The notes under the pieces: model-generated
What the model was told of the DNA's origin: nothing
Databases searched by the model: none
Seen by the model: the letters and a program-made list of their open reading frames with translations, nothing else
NCBI GenBank assembly: GCA_902806565.1
Contig: CADCXA010000068.1
Span: 372,001 to 436,000, forward strand
Length of the DNA stretch: 64,000 nt
Reading direction: 5' to 3'
Source of the DNA: Hypoxylon rubiginosum
Taxonomy: Eukaryota; Ascomycota; Sordariomycetes; Xylariales; Hypoxylaceae
In this document: one piece after another, positions 47,053 to 59,066 of the stretch
How the letters are laid out: the number at the start of each line of letters is the position of its first letter
How positions within the stretch are numbered: position 1 is the stretch's first letter
Program-made: the position numbers and the translations under genes

Positions 47053-47085
47053 CTAGGTGCTAGGTGCTAGGTGCTAGGTGCTAGG
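47053..47085. repeat. CTAGGTG heptamer tandem repeat
   Basis: Four perfect CTAGGTG units plus a partial fifth. Confidence 0.9.
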
Positions 47086-47736
47086 CTGTTGCTGCCCGGG
47101 CGAAGCAGAAGCAGGCGAAGCTCTTTCTATCCTTGGTTCCCTGGTCTGGGTCTGATAGACTGGTACATATGTAGTGCATAGTAGAAGGGAAAAAATGGGA
47201 AAGAGCAAAAAGAGCTGGAGCCAAGACGAACTAAACCTTGCGGCAGATGACGGCGCGTTTCCTAATTTCCTATTTTTACATACTACTTTGGTACAGTGCA
47301 GCTACAAGAACAACGCACTTCCCTGACGCTGCATTCCAGGTAGTTCTGCTGTACCCCGTAGTTCTATAGTACATACATACATGTACCTACACCTATACCC
47401 TGTTAGTAGCACAACCTTTTTCCCCTAGTACCCTGGCCACCTCAGTTTGTGCATTCGCATATACTGGTTGTATACTATATATGTACCTAGGTAGATAGAG
47501 AAGAAGCAGAATACACCACGGCCATTAGCTATAACACACATAACACACATAACACATCTACATAGACATGGGTGCATGCAATGTAAGTCATCTTGCCTCC
47601 GTCGTAATCTATGTATGTATGTGTGTATGTACATGGCATATCCTCAAAGACCTTCTCTTCCTCTCACGATTCGAGGTTGTTTTCGTCTTACTTTTCCCTT
47701 CTCCCACTTCTCCCTTATTCTTCCTTTTGGCCAATA

Positions 47737-47910
47737 ATGGCTTCTCACGGCAGACGCTCCAATGCGACATCAAGCCAGCGTAGTCGTCAGATCAGCCAGC
47801 GAACCTCTCCAAACCTCGATATCCCGTATCCAAAAAGGGTATCTATCCAACTTATGTACATTAAAAACTCCCCTCGTGCTCTCGCAGTTGTACATTACAA
47901 CAGCCTATAG
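47737..47910 (+). CDS. Possible small or truncated hypothetical ORF
   Basis: ATG-started frame of 57 codons beginning MASHGRRSNATSSQRSRQIS, whose Ser/Arg/Gln-rich composition resembles the disordered N-terminus of a real fungal protein. A potential GTATCT donor follows PYPKR at residue 34. I could not find a downstream exon with coding character. It may be a relic first exon, an upstream frame or chance. The initiation context (ATAATGG) is acceptable. Confidence 0.25.
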   Translation: MASHGRRSNATSSQRSRQISQRTSPNLDIPYPKRVSIQLMYIKNSPRALAVVHYNSL

Positions 47911-48917
47911 CTACAGATATCACCACCTTCTGTACTCGTCATCATGCTGCCAGTCCACCATTTTCGATATATCGACACAACAGTCGACGTAGCACCACTC
48001 GTCTACTAATTAATAGTACCAAGCCTTTATCCATAAATCCACAGCATCTGCGTCTAGGAGCCAACCGCACTCCCAGACCGGCGGGTTAGGGCCAAGAAGG
48101 AACATCCACCCCTCTCCCTCTCCTATACCTCCCGTCGTCTTCCCTCTCCAATCCTTCTCTCTCCCTCGCTCTTGGCCGTATCCAGAAGGTAGCTCCTAAG
48201 GGCTGTATATGTACGTCCGGATGGTAGACTTCATTTTTCTATCGGGCACGCGCAATCAAGGCATCACGGCTACATCAACTACCGATGTGGCTTACACATG
48301 CCCGCGCGCAGCTTCGTCCTCCGCTCTTCTCTATCTCTCTTGACCCTCGAATGATATGTATGAAGAGGGTCAAAGATCCGCGTACTCTTCGTTCTAGCCG
48401 AGAGAGAGAGAGAGAGACATATGTAGGTACATACTCCAACACCAAAAGGGAAGAAGCCCACAAGTTCCAAAAAGGGTACCAAGACCGTGGGGAAAAGAGA
48501 GAAAAAGAAGGCGACAAGACGTACGGGAGTGATACAATCTCGTGCTCTTGGCGAACTTGGCGCATATATCGCATAGCCAAGACATTTGATGGGCGAGGAT
48601 CGTTTTTTTCTTCCTTTCCAACATATTTCCACTCTGCCGCTCTGATGACACATCTGCGCGATTCCTGCGCCAAAGATAACGAGGAAAAGATGGGCACGTA
48701 GCACGACAGTAGTTCTGGCTGAAGAAGCCACAGCATTTCCCTTTCTTGTCCTTGTGTGCTCAGAGGCGGAAGCATGAAGGATGCCACTGGTACGGATTAC
48801 GAACGGGAAATCTAGCGTGCCCGGTATCTCCGTCTCTCACCTCCACCGCAGCGTAGTAGTACCTGGCATTACCTAGGTACGAAGTACGTCCACGTCTACA
48901 TAGTACGTCTACATATT

Positions 48918-48942
48918 CTACCTACATACCTTATGTAGGTAG
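48918..48942. repeat. Perfect 11-bp inverted repeat (hairpin)
   Basis: CTACCTACATA and TATGTAGGTAG are exact reverse complements separated by CCT. No T-run follows, and no neighbouring gene end explains it. It is built from the TACCTA/TAGGTA words common in this genome's spacers. Confidence 0.85.
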
Positions 48943-51900
48943 CATAATACCCAAGTACGGTACCAGCCCGCGCGGGCCCCAAAGTAGTGGATGAGATGAG
49001 GAGCCAACGGGTCGAGCCGTTTCACACCAACCATCCACCACGATCGAAAAGAAATAGTGGTAGATGCAGTTCCCTACATAGGCACATTTCCCCGATTGCT
49101 CCTGTCGGATAGGGTAGATCTTGTCGCATCGGCACTGCTACCCGTCTAGAGCGAGAGGAGGAGAAGGGGGGGACGCGAGAATCCCTACCTTAGGTATTTC
49201 TCCAGACTAGAACTGCACATACAGACGGAGTCGACCAGGTCACATGGTTTTTCTTTAGGAACTTGTGCGCCGTATTGGGTGATCGACAGCCTTCGGTAGG
49301 TAGCCCTGAAGGGTATCCGTAATTGGCAAAGCTTCGATTCGGTAGGTGGCCACGTTTCCAACTTGACGAAGCTATTAATCCGCATGTCTCGATGTTATAT
49401 CTGACAGAATCCGATTCTCACATGCTTAGAAATCCCACGAAACAGAGGAACCCAGACGGACACGAGGTGAGATACTGATATTAGAGCTCTGACCTTGAGA
49501 TTGATAAGACGGCGAACCAGAAAACAATCCTTGTTCTCTCATGCTTGCCATGTCAGCCACGGACCATGGCCGATGCAAGAAATCTTGGCTTACCTGCAGC
49601 CTCACCAAATACATCACAGATTCACTACCTCGTGGCTCTCGCACAGGCAGACAGGCTACAGCTTACCAGCTTCGCTGTGGTTCCCTTGCCCACGTCAACC
49701 CGATATTTTCCTAAACCATGTCCATGTCTCGGGTGCCTCCTACGTAAACAGCCTCTTCCTTCACCGCACACCTCCCGAAGACGCCATACCCGAACGAAAT
49801 AATAAGCCGCGACCCGTCAGCGTACCGCATCCTGTAGCTAAGAGATTGACGAACCTAGTGGCCGTCTTTTTATATTGTGAAAAATATATAGCTACCTCAT
49901 ATGTGGTTAGCCTTGACCGACTCGCAGCTTGACAAGCTACTATCGTACCGCCTCCTGCTCGGCCAGGGTGCTTGACCGCCTCCTTAGCTAACCACCAACC
50001 GAACCGCCGGTCAGTGACAAGTTAACAAACGCCGCCACAAGTGGTGACGGTGATCAGTCCCGATAAGGTGATACGGCGCCGTCCGCATTTTGGACTTGCT
50101 CACCAGCCTTGCAGTTTTCGACACGGGCAGTTTCGCATCACATCGCATGTTCCTATTTGTCGGACATGCTTGGCAATATAGCAGTATGATAAGTAGTGAT
50201 TTATACACCTTTGATAAGCTCGAGATTTCCCGACCGAATTATAAATCTATTCCCCCAACCGCAGGTAGATGACGAGATATACACTCGGTAGAATGCCTGG
50301 CCCATTTTGCCGCCCCCCAACAAATCTTTCAAAGGCTCTTGAGTGCTGCCAACCTGCTCGCCCCCTAGATTGATATGAAGTTGTAAGTACGGCTGGTATG
50401 GAGATACGCTGCCTAGTCACCGCCGCCGATACTACAGACTAATGCAACTAGGTGATATAAGAATATGAGAAGCCGTTTCGTCTATAATCATGTGCTACGC
50501 CGTTCCTAAAGCACCTTTTCATTTCATCACAGACCTAGCTTCTTGGCCTTACCACTTGGCATTACCGCTTGGCTAGACGAGCGAGATCCTGTGTTCTTAT
50601 AAGATTACATAAGTATAAGGTCATATCACGAGATCGACAAGAGAATGTCAAGGGCAATAGTTGATATACAATCCTCAGCCCTCATTAAGTTAGCTTTTCG
50701 GACACACATACATACATGAGAGGAGACGTGATGCAATCGGAGTCTCTCACTTATTGGTTCCACCACTTTTGGTGTTGAACTACATACGTTTAACCGGAGT
50801 TCAACTGCTTGAGACTATCAACCTGTCCAGGTAAGCGTGAAGAACCTAGTGCCTCCTAGACGGTATCTCGCCGCTTGTAAGCTCTTACGCGAGGAAGACG
50901 AACTGGCCTAGGTAACATGATGTTTCCCACGTTTCTCTGTTTTATTTATTTATTTAATGAAACTAGCTCTTAGTGACAATGATTTCATGGACATTAACGT
51001 GGAGTTGGACGAAGTGTGCGTGATATACTCTAGCACTAATGACTCAAGGTATCTAGGCTATAAAGATACAATTTCGATCTCGATATACACGTAGGAAGCT
51101 AGAGTCCACCTTTACATAGCTACATACGTATTTTCAGCTACGTTGAGCCCGTCATACTAATGCCCTCACCTACCTTAAGTGTCTAGTCCTAGGTCTAGAG
51201 TTCCACTGGCACAATCCTTCCACTTGTCAACGCAACAGCTCCGGGCTTCACAACTCTTAAACATGTATCACCCAATGTAGCCGCAAAGTCTCACCTTCGC
51301 GGTACAAAGCGATGCCGAGTATCCGCCTCGCCGTCGCATTCGGCAAACCTATGCCGACCGCATGGGTATATGTAACTCGACCGGCTTTTTGCTCGTCGAC
51401 TGATAAACCGCAAGATATCGTATGTATCAGGTAGGACGAAGGTCGTGTGCTACGGCGCACGTATGTTATGTATGCCGATGCATCTAGGCAGTTATGAACC
51501 TGCGGTGCTAGTTGCAACAAACAGGTAAGGTAACACTCGTAGGAGGTAGGCAAAGCAAAAAAAAAAAAGGCAAAAAGCAAACCCCTTCCATCCATCCCCC
51601 GTCCTTCACCCGTGTAACGCGGGGGCCGAGTGGAGGCTGATGGGATCACGATGTTGCTATTATAGTTACCGACAGGTATGCGAGGTAGGTAAGGTAAGGT
51701 AGGAAGCATGTATGTAGATACTATATAGCGACAAACGGGCAGACAGGGCGCGCTCCATTCCATACCCTTCCTCCTAACCCCCCTTTTCCATGCTCCGTAC
51801 TGTATACCATGTACAATATATCGTACTGACTCGAAGTCCCCGTAGCGTACCCTCTAGCCCCCCTTGCCTGGGTATATAGTCCTAGATACCCTACCTAAGC

Positions 51901-53218
51901 CTCTTGGCCCGCCCCCCTCAGCCCTGCGCGCTCTGTGCGTCTTGTCACATTCAGCTGGGCTGCCTACCAGGTAGCTTTACCCATCAGTCGTCGAAGAAGC
52001 CGGGGAAGCACGAGAGACTCGACCCGAGTCAGGACCGATGCGCGTGGTGGGAAATGCACGCAGCTGCGAAGAGTTCGACGGCGGACCCGTTTCTAAACCA
52101 AAAACCCAAAAACCCCCAAATCCTTGGCCTGGCTTGGCGGCGGCAAGCAGCTGAGAGGAAATGGAAGATTATCACAAGTTTCTTTGTTTGCTGGGAGGCC
52201 TCCTCCTAGCCCCCTAGCCCAGCCTCTCCCCTCCCTCAAAGGAAGAAGAAGAAAACAGAGCTAAGGAGATAGGTAACCTCACATATCATTGACCGGTCGT
52301 CCTTTTTGGCTTCTTCCCTCGCCTGGCTTTTTCTGTTCGGTATACAATGCTTGCTAACCTATACCACCTACCTACATGCCCTATACACTACCCGCGGTCG
52401 GTAGCTTAATACGATATATACCTAGGTAGCATTAGCATTGCAACGCCCCGGCAGAGACAAGAGAGGACGCTTTCTCTCTCCCGTCACCTGGTTTTAAGAA
52501 AAAAAGAGCGTCCCTGTCCGACAGGTGCGGAGTCCTCTCCACACACAACACAAAAAAAGGACGCGCTGCAACGTCGGCCACGACGCACAGGTTGTCAAAA
52601 CAAGTGCGCGCGCATCGCGCCAAGTTCATCCCAAGGACCGTCCGCGTGCCAGCTTACATATATTGGCAGATGAGAATCTGCAATGCGCTTCACCCACCCT
52701 CCAGCGAGCCTTGCATGCGTCTGGGGATTCTTGGCCCTGGGGTAGGGGGGGGGGCTTAACCTTGGGTTAACTTAGGCCGCATGTATGTACGAGGTATCGA
52801 GATCCTGCAAGCGACGGCTCTGGAGGAGGCTCGGGTAATCCTCAATATTCTACCAGGTAGGTATTCTATCAGTTAGGCATGCAAGACTATCGATGGTAAT
52901 GCGCAAATGAATAATAATAATAAAAATCTCATTCCGTTAATCAGCTGTTGAGCACGTGTGACGAGACGACAGCATGGCCTAAACCTGTATCATCTCTACA
53001 ACCACACTCTTTTTGCCACTCGCTCGCCTACCGGCCAGCCTATCTTCTATGATTGAGAGTGACATACACATATCCTTGACGCCTATGCAATGCAAATTGA
53101 CGACGAAACCTGCCAGAGGCAGAGAAGCCCCCCGTTCCTTCGCCATTTCTCATTTTTTCCACAATTACCGAGAAACCGAGCTTCCTGCCCGAGATATGAG
53201 AATAGCCCTCGAGCAGTC

Positions 53219-54822
53219 TTAGTTATACGTCCGTGCCAAGTTGCGGAGGTACCAATCCACCAGCTTGCGTCCCACCTTGGCTTCCGCGATGTGAATTAAA
53301 TCCTGCGAGATTCCGTTAGCACAGTCGTACTTGAAAAGCTTGACAGTTGCACATCAAAGCTTGATCTGAAACTAGTGAAAAGAGTAGGACACAGGGAAAT
53401 ACATACTCCTTGCAAAGCGTAGTCAAGGTCGCTAACGTTGACCCATTCTCCATCCAACAGGGCGTGGTCGGTCCACCGTAGCTGCTTGGTTCTCTGCTTG
53501 TTGACCAGGAGCCAAGAGCGCAGTTCTTCGGGTTGCACCTCTAGGAAACCAGCAAGCTTCTTAAGATCCATGGTTGTGTAGAGGCGCAGGTAGGACTTGA
53601 CGGTAGGGTTCCACATGTTGGTCTTGACCTCATCCATGAAGACGGAGAGGTGGTGGTCGATCGGGTCCACGTTGGCCTCGGGGTTATCGAAGTCCGGGGG
53701 AACCGGCGAGATAAACTTGGGACAGGCAGCCTTGAAGAGCTCCTCGAAGATGGGGAGTGACTCTGGGCCGCCTCGCTGCAACTTGAGAAGCTGGTCTCCG
53801 TACTTCTCCCGCAGAGCAGTGTGGATGGTGTCATCCAGGCGGGTCGGCTGGAAGGCTACGCAGATGGCGATCAGAGCGTACATCTGATCGTTCTTCTTGG
53901 TGATGGAGTCGTACTGGGCGTTCTTTTGGAAGTTCTTGGTACGCGATACGTAGACGAGAATGTGGCTGAACATTCGGATGGCGTCGGCATATCGGTGCAT
54001 CATCATATAAGAGAAACCTACATAGTAGTAGGTAGTGAAGTGCGCAGCCATGACACGGGCGAACATGGCCTTCTTGTTCAGCTCAATGTCGTCGAGCGTC
54101 TTCAGCGCCAGGCTGAAATCACCTAGGAGGCAGTGGACGCGCAACAGGCCGATGATGGAGAAGTACCCGAGCATTCGGTAGAGAGTCTTAGAACCGTACT
54201 CTCCAGCCACAGCGGCGGGATCCTCATTCCGTTTCATGGCAGCCAGCTGCTCGGCAATCTGTGATCGCTGAATCAGAGAATACAGCACGTTGAGTACACT
54301 ATAGCAACCCCATGTATTCGGGTTCTCGCGAAGGATCTGTCTCTCCTCCTCGTTGTCTCGCGCTTGGCGTGCGATCCTAAGTCGGTAGGAAGAGAAGGAG
54401 TTGAACTGGTAGATGAACTCGTCGATGACGTCCCAAGCCCAATAATGCTATGAAGTAATGTCAGCTTCGTATTCGATTCGGTGTCTATATAACAAGGCAG
54501 ATGAACTAACCGAGGGGGGTTCCAAATCGACAGGGCCATCGGAGTTGAGAATGAAGTGGAATAGGTTGCAGTACGAGTCGTAGCTCTGGAACTTGACTTC
54601 GAGGGGAGCAGAGAAATCCAAGGGTTGGGCAGCAGCAGCAAGTCTGGACTGGATATCGTCGGTCTGCTGAGCCATGGTCAACGAGCTGACTTGCTCGAGT
54701 TCGTCCATGCCATCCTCGTACTGGACCTGCTCGCGGTAGTCAGCTACGAGAGCCTCCTCTTCGACATCGCTGTCGTCCTCCATGGAGCGCATGGGCGCCG
54801 ACCCGTTTCTCAATGCACTCAT
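53219..54822 (-). CDS. EIF3L: Translation initiation factor eIF3 subunit L
   Basis: Exons 54822-54511, 54447-53407 and 53302-53219 give 478 residues, the normal length for the family. Diagnostic blocks: FQSYDSYCNLFHFIL, HYWAWDVIDEFIYQFNSF, NPNTWGCYSVLNVLYSLIQ, MLGYFSIIGLLRVHCLLGD, then a PCI domain at about 280-450 (MDEVKTNMWNPTVKSYLRLY, KLAGFLEVQPEELRSWLL). The last exon ends LVDWYLRNLARTYN. eIF3l is a non-core subunit of the eIF3 complex that helps load mRNA onto the 40S subunit. It is present in filamentous fungi and animals but absent from S. cerevisiae. Introns of 63 and 104 nt have consensus GTTAGT and GTATGT donors. It is divergent from EFL1. Confidence 0.96.
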
Positions 54823-55584
54823 GGCGAAAAACTTGATCTGGGATACGGGATATGTCGATTGTCACGATGGTATCGTATCGTAGCGTATCGTGGGGCGTTA
54901 GATTCTCCAAGCCTTTCCCAACTTTTCTGGTGGTGGAGGGGCTCGCCGCAATTTTTTGGCTCTCGTCTCTAAGGAAAATTAAAGAGCCGAAGTTTTAGCG
55001 AATTAGGGTTTTCGCATTTTAGGTACCAAGGTACCTCTACCCCTCGCCTTCTATCTTATCTACTATGTACTTATCGATAATCGATTTTATTTTATTTTTT
55101 AACAGATGAAGGCGGGGCAAAATTTCGATGTGTTTTGCCCCGCCATCAACCGAAAAAGAAAGAGACCTTTTAACGATGCTTAAAAATGAGACCTGAGACC
55201 TTAGGTGGACGCGTTAGCATAAGAAACTATCCAATCACGTATTGACACCGATGAAACTGTGAGATGAATAAGAATGATTCATTTCCGTTGCCCAATAAAA
55301 GGAAGATTATCTAAATTCAAGCATTTATTAACTGAACCTAAGCCGATGGGCGCAGCTATAATGTTACAGATCCTGAGTCACCCGAAGAAAGTTCATGTGG
55401 ATTTGAGATTATAAAAGACTCGCTCGTCCAATCAAAATTCCACTCAGTTTGCGGCTCATAACTCGCAACCCAACTAAAGTCTTTTCTTTCATACCTCCAA
55501 TCTCTTCAAGTACCGTCTCTCCCGTGTAGCTAGAGAGACCAAAGCCATATACCGGTACCCTATTAGAATACAGGCACCTTCAGG
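54823..55584. promoter_or_regulatory. Shared divergent promoter, eIF3l / EFL1
   Basis: About 760 bp between two translation-related genes. It contains a CGTATCGTAT-type repeat just upstream of eIF3l, an ACGCGT hexamer at 55209, CCAAT-like words near 55220-55300, and the hairpin at 55110. Confidence 0.55.
55110..55144. repeat. Imperfect inverted repeat in the eIF3l/EFL1 promoter
   Basis: GGCGGGGCAAAA faces TTTTGCCCCCGCC across a 10-nt loop. There are 9 perfect pairs, a one-base bulge, then three more pairs. It could be a binding site for a dimeric factor on DNA or a hairpin in a leader. Confidence 0.75.
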
Positions 55585-58500
55585 ATGCCTGTTGTCACGC
55601 CAGAGAAGCTTGCTGCTCTGCAGCAGCACGCAGATGACATAAGAAATGTATGTGCTATACCTCTTTCTCTTGATGAAGATTTGGTTATACTGACGTGTAT
55701 TAGATTTGTATTTTGGCTCACGTCGATCATGGCAAGACCTCCTTAACCGACGCTCTTCTCGCCACGAATGGCATCATCTCCCCTAAGCTTGCCGGCAAGA
55801 TCCGGTACCTTGACTCACGGCCCGATGAGCAGATCAGGGGTATCACTATGGAATCCTCTGCCATCTCCTTGTACTTCTCCATGATGCGGAGGCCAGCCCC
55901 GGATGCTGCACCAGCGCCCAAGGAATATTTAATTAACCTGATAGATTCACCCGGCCATATCGATTTCAGCAGCGAGGTGTCTACTGCCTCAAGGTTATGC
56001 GATGGAGCTGTCGTACTAGTCGATGCTGTTGAGGGTGTTTGCAGTCAGACGGTCACAGTTCTCCGCCAGACATGGATAGAGAAATTAAAACCCATTCTCG
56101 TCATCAACAAAATAGACCGGCTGGTCACCGAGTGGAAAATGACGCCAGGCGAAGCTTACATCCACCTAAGCAAACTATTAGAGCAGGTGAATGCCGTCCT
56201 AGGGAGTTTCTTCCAAGGAGAACGTATGGAAGAGGATCTGAATTGGCGGGAGCGAATAGACGAACGAGTTGCTGCCGCCGCAGCCAAGGAGTCCAAATTT
56301 GGAGACATCGAGAGCGAAGCAGGGGATTTACAATTCGAAGAGAGGGACGATGAAGAACTATATTTCGCCCCCGAGAAAAACAATGTCATTTTCAGCAGCG
56401 CCATTGATGGCTGGGCGTTCACTGTCCGACAGTTCGCAAGCTTGTATGAGAAGAAACTCGGCATAAAACGAAGCATCATGGAAAGGGTCTTATGGGGAGA
56501 TTTCTACCTAGATCCGAAGACCAAGAAGGTCCTAGGTCGGAAACATTTAAAGGGGCGAAACTTGAAGCCCATGTTTGTCCAACTCGTGCTCGAACAGGTC
56601 TGGGCTGTTTACCAAGCCACTACGGGAGGAGATCATGGAAAGGGGTAAGTTGATATTTCGTTCTCTTGTGGCCCACCTTGTCCTCTGAGCATTACAAATA
56701 TGAGGATATTCCTTCATACACAGTGTATTATTAGTAGATTATCTGAAAACTTTGTATAATATACTAACCACGCTATAGAGATCCTACATTGCTTGAGAAG
56801 ATTACAAAGTCACTAAACATCACGATACCCCCCCATATTGCCAGGTCGAAGGATCCTCGGTTACTTCTCACAACAGTATTTTCCTCGTGGTTGCCTCTCT
56901 CGACTGCATTGTTGGTTTCTGTTGTCGAATCTTTACCGTCGCCTAAAGTAGCCCAAGCTGAGCGACTGCCTGAGATGTTGGAGGATTCTCCTGGAGCAAC
57001 CCATATCGACCCCTCGGTTAAAGACGCAATGATTAATTTCAAAACCTCCAAGTCGGATCCTGTCGTGGCATATGTTAGCAAGATGGTGTCTATTCCCGAA
57101 AGCGAACTCCCGGAGAACAAGCGACGGAATGGCCAGCTAAGTGCCGAGGAAGCTAGAGAATTAGCCAGGAAGAAGCGAGCAGAACTGGCTCGTGCTCAGG
57201 CACCGGAGAGCAACGGAATGGACGACCTTGCCATAGCGCTTGATAGCGCTACATTGGACAACTTTGTGCCCCAGCTTGAGGAGAAGACCGTTGACCCAGA
57301 ACATCTGATAGGATTTGCGCGGATGTACTCGGGCACTCTATCCGTTGGCGACTCGCTCTATGTCCTGGCGCCGAAATTCTCCCCGGCAAACCCCCACGCG
57401 GCCCCTGAGCCACAGAAGGTCACTGTTACAGCCTTATACATGCTCATGGGCCGCAACTTGGAATCCCTCAACTCCGTCCCGGCTGGTGTCGTTTTCGGCA
57501 TCGGAGGCCTTGACGGCCAAATTCTCAAATCAGGAACTCTATGTAGCCAGCTGGAAGGCTCCGTTAACCTAGCAGGTGTCAGCATGATAGGTCAACCAAT
57601 CGTACGAGTTGCTCTCGAGCCTGTTAACCCGGCCGACTTAGACAAGATGATTGAAGGCCTGAAGTTGCTTGTGCGGAGCGACCCCTGTGCTGAGTACGAG
57701 CAGTTCGAAAGCGGAGAACACGTTTTACTCACCGCCGGTGAACTACATCTGGAACGATGCCTGACTGATCTTAAAGATAGATTCGCAAGGTGTGATATTC
57801 AAGCAGGTGCGCCCATTGTGCCGTATAGGGAGACGATCGTACGTGCGGACGAGATGCGGCCGCCGGTGAACAAGGAGCTGGGGAGAGGTGTTACCGTCGG
57901 CGTCACAAACTCGAAGCAGGTCAGCATCACGATCAGGGTGCGCCCATTGCCGGCGAACGTCACCGAATTCCTCCTGAAGAACCCCGGTGCCATCAAGCGT
58001 CTATACTCAGAACGGAATACGCTCGAGACTGAGGACGAGGATGGGATCGAAGGGGAAGAACAAGCTGTTGAGGCTGACGAGAATGTGCTGGAGGGTAAAT
58101 CACTATCCCCTGACGAACTGAAGAAGCAACTTCAGGCTGCCTTGGAAAGTGGCAAAGAACGTGAGGGATGGAGAGGCGTCATCGACAGGATAACGGCCTT
58201 CGGACCTCGGCGAATCGGACCGAATTTGCTGATCGACGCTACCAAAGACGGATACTTCCCCAAGGCCTTCGCCTCTGAGAAGCAGAATGCAGACGGCAGC
58301 AGCCCGAAGGCGGACGAAGCACTCAAGGCTGCCCATCTCCTCGATAAAATCACATATGCGTTCCAGCTGTCGATGAACCAGGGCCCGCTATGTAACGAGC
58401 CCGTCCAGGGCGTAGCCGTCATTATCGAGGATATCACGGTCGTAACTACAGATGAGGAGACGCTTGCTCGAGACCATCTCGGCAGGCTCACGGGCGAGGT

Positions 58501-59066
58501 CATCAAGACAGTGCAGCAATGCATTCGCCAAGGTTTCCTAGACTGGTCGCCACGTCTCATGTTCGCCATGTACTCGTGCGAGATCCAAGCAAGCAGTAAG
58601 TTTCCCCACAACCACCCTTTCTACTATATGCACGTCCGTCCGTCCCTCGCCCACGTCCACTACTAACTCATATATAGCCGAGGTCCTAGGCCGAGTCTAC
58701 GAAGTCCTAACGCGGCGCCGCGGCCGCGTGCTCTCGGAGCAGATGAAAGAGGGCACCCCTTTTTTCACGATCCAGTCCATGGTCCCGGCGGCCGAGAGCT
58801 TCGGGTTCGCGGACGAGATGCGGAAGCGCACGTCGGGGGCGGCGCAGCCGCAGCTGCTGTTCGCCGGGTTCGCGACGCTCGTCGACGAGGACCCGTTCTG
58901 GCGCCCCTTTACCGAGGACGACCTCGAGGACCTCGGCGAGCTCGCCGACCGCGAGAACGTCGCGAGGCGCTACATGGACGCCGTGCGCCGCCGCAAGGGG
59001 CTGCTCGTCGAGGGGCGCGGGGGCGTTCGGGTCGCGGCGGAGAAGCAGAAGACGCTTAAGAGGTAG
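55585..59066 (+). CDS. EFL1: Ribosome assembly GTPase EFL1 (Ria1), elongation factor 2-like
   Basis: Exons 55585-55647, 55704-56644, 56779-58595 and 58678-59066 give 1069 residues, close to yeast Efl1. All GTPase motifs are present: G1 AHVDHGKT at 26-33, G2 RGITME at about 66-71, G3 DSPGH at 102-106, G4 NKID at 156-159. Insertions typical of Efl1 rather than EF-2 are visible, including the charged stretch around residues 190-230 and another around 425-460 ([17 protein letters not shown]). The C-terminal EF-2 domains IV-V include [16 protein letters not shown] and [19 protein letters not shown]. The protein acts in the cytoplasm with Sdo1/SBDS to release Tif6/eIF6 from the pre-60S subunit. Introns are 56, 134 and 82 nt. 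The last exon is clearly more GC-rich than the rest. Confidence 0.96.

Larger units (their letters stand above)
45999..53218. other. Long gene-poor region
   Basis: About 7.2 kb between the universal stress protein start and the eIF3l stop. I see no gene with a recognised domain. It contains several simple repeats (46.7-47.1 kb), a perfect short hairpin at 48918, many TACCTA/TAGGTA words, and one short ATG frame with protein-like content at 47737. A 145-codon plus-strand frame at 49495-49932 shows no motif. Possible contents are a long promoter, non-coding RNA or relics too degraded to identify. Confidence 0.5.

Noticed and set aside
49495..49932. 145-codon plus-strand frame in the 46-53 kb spacer
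   Set aside because: Biased toward Pro/His/Ser with no motif; two competing frames overlap it.
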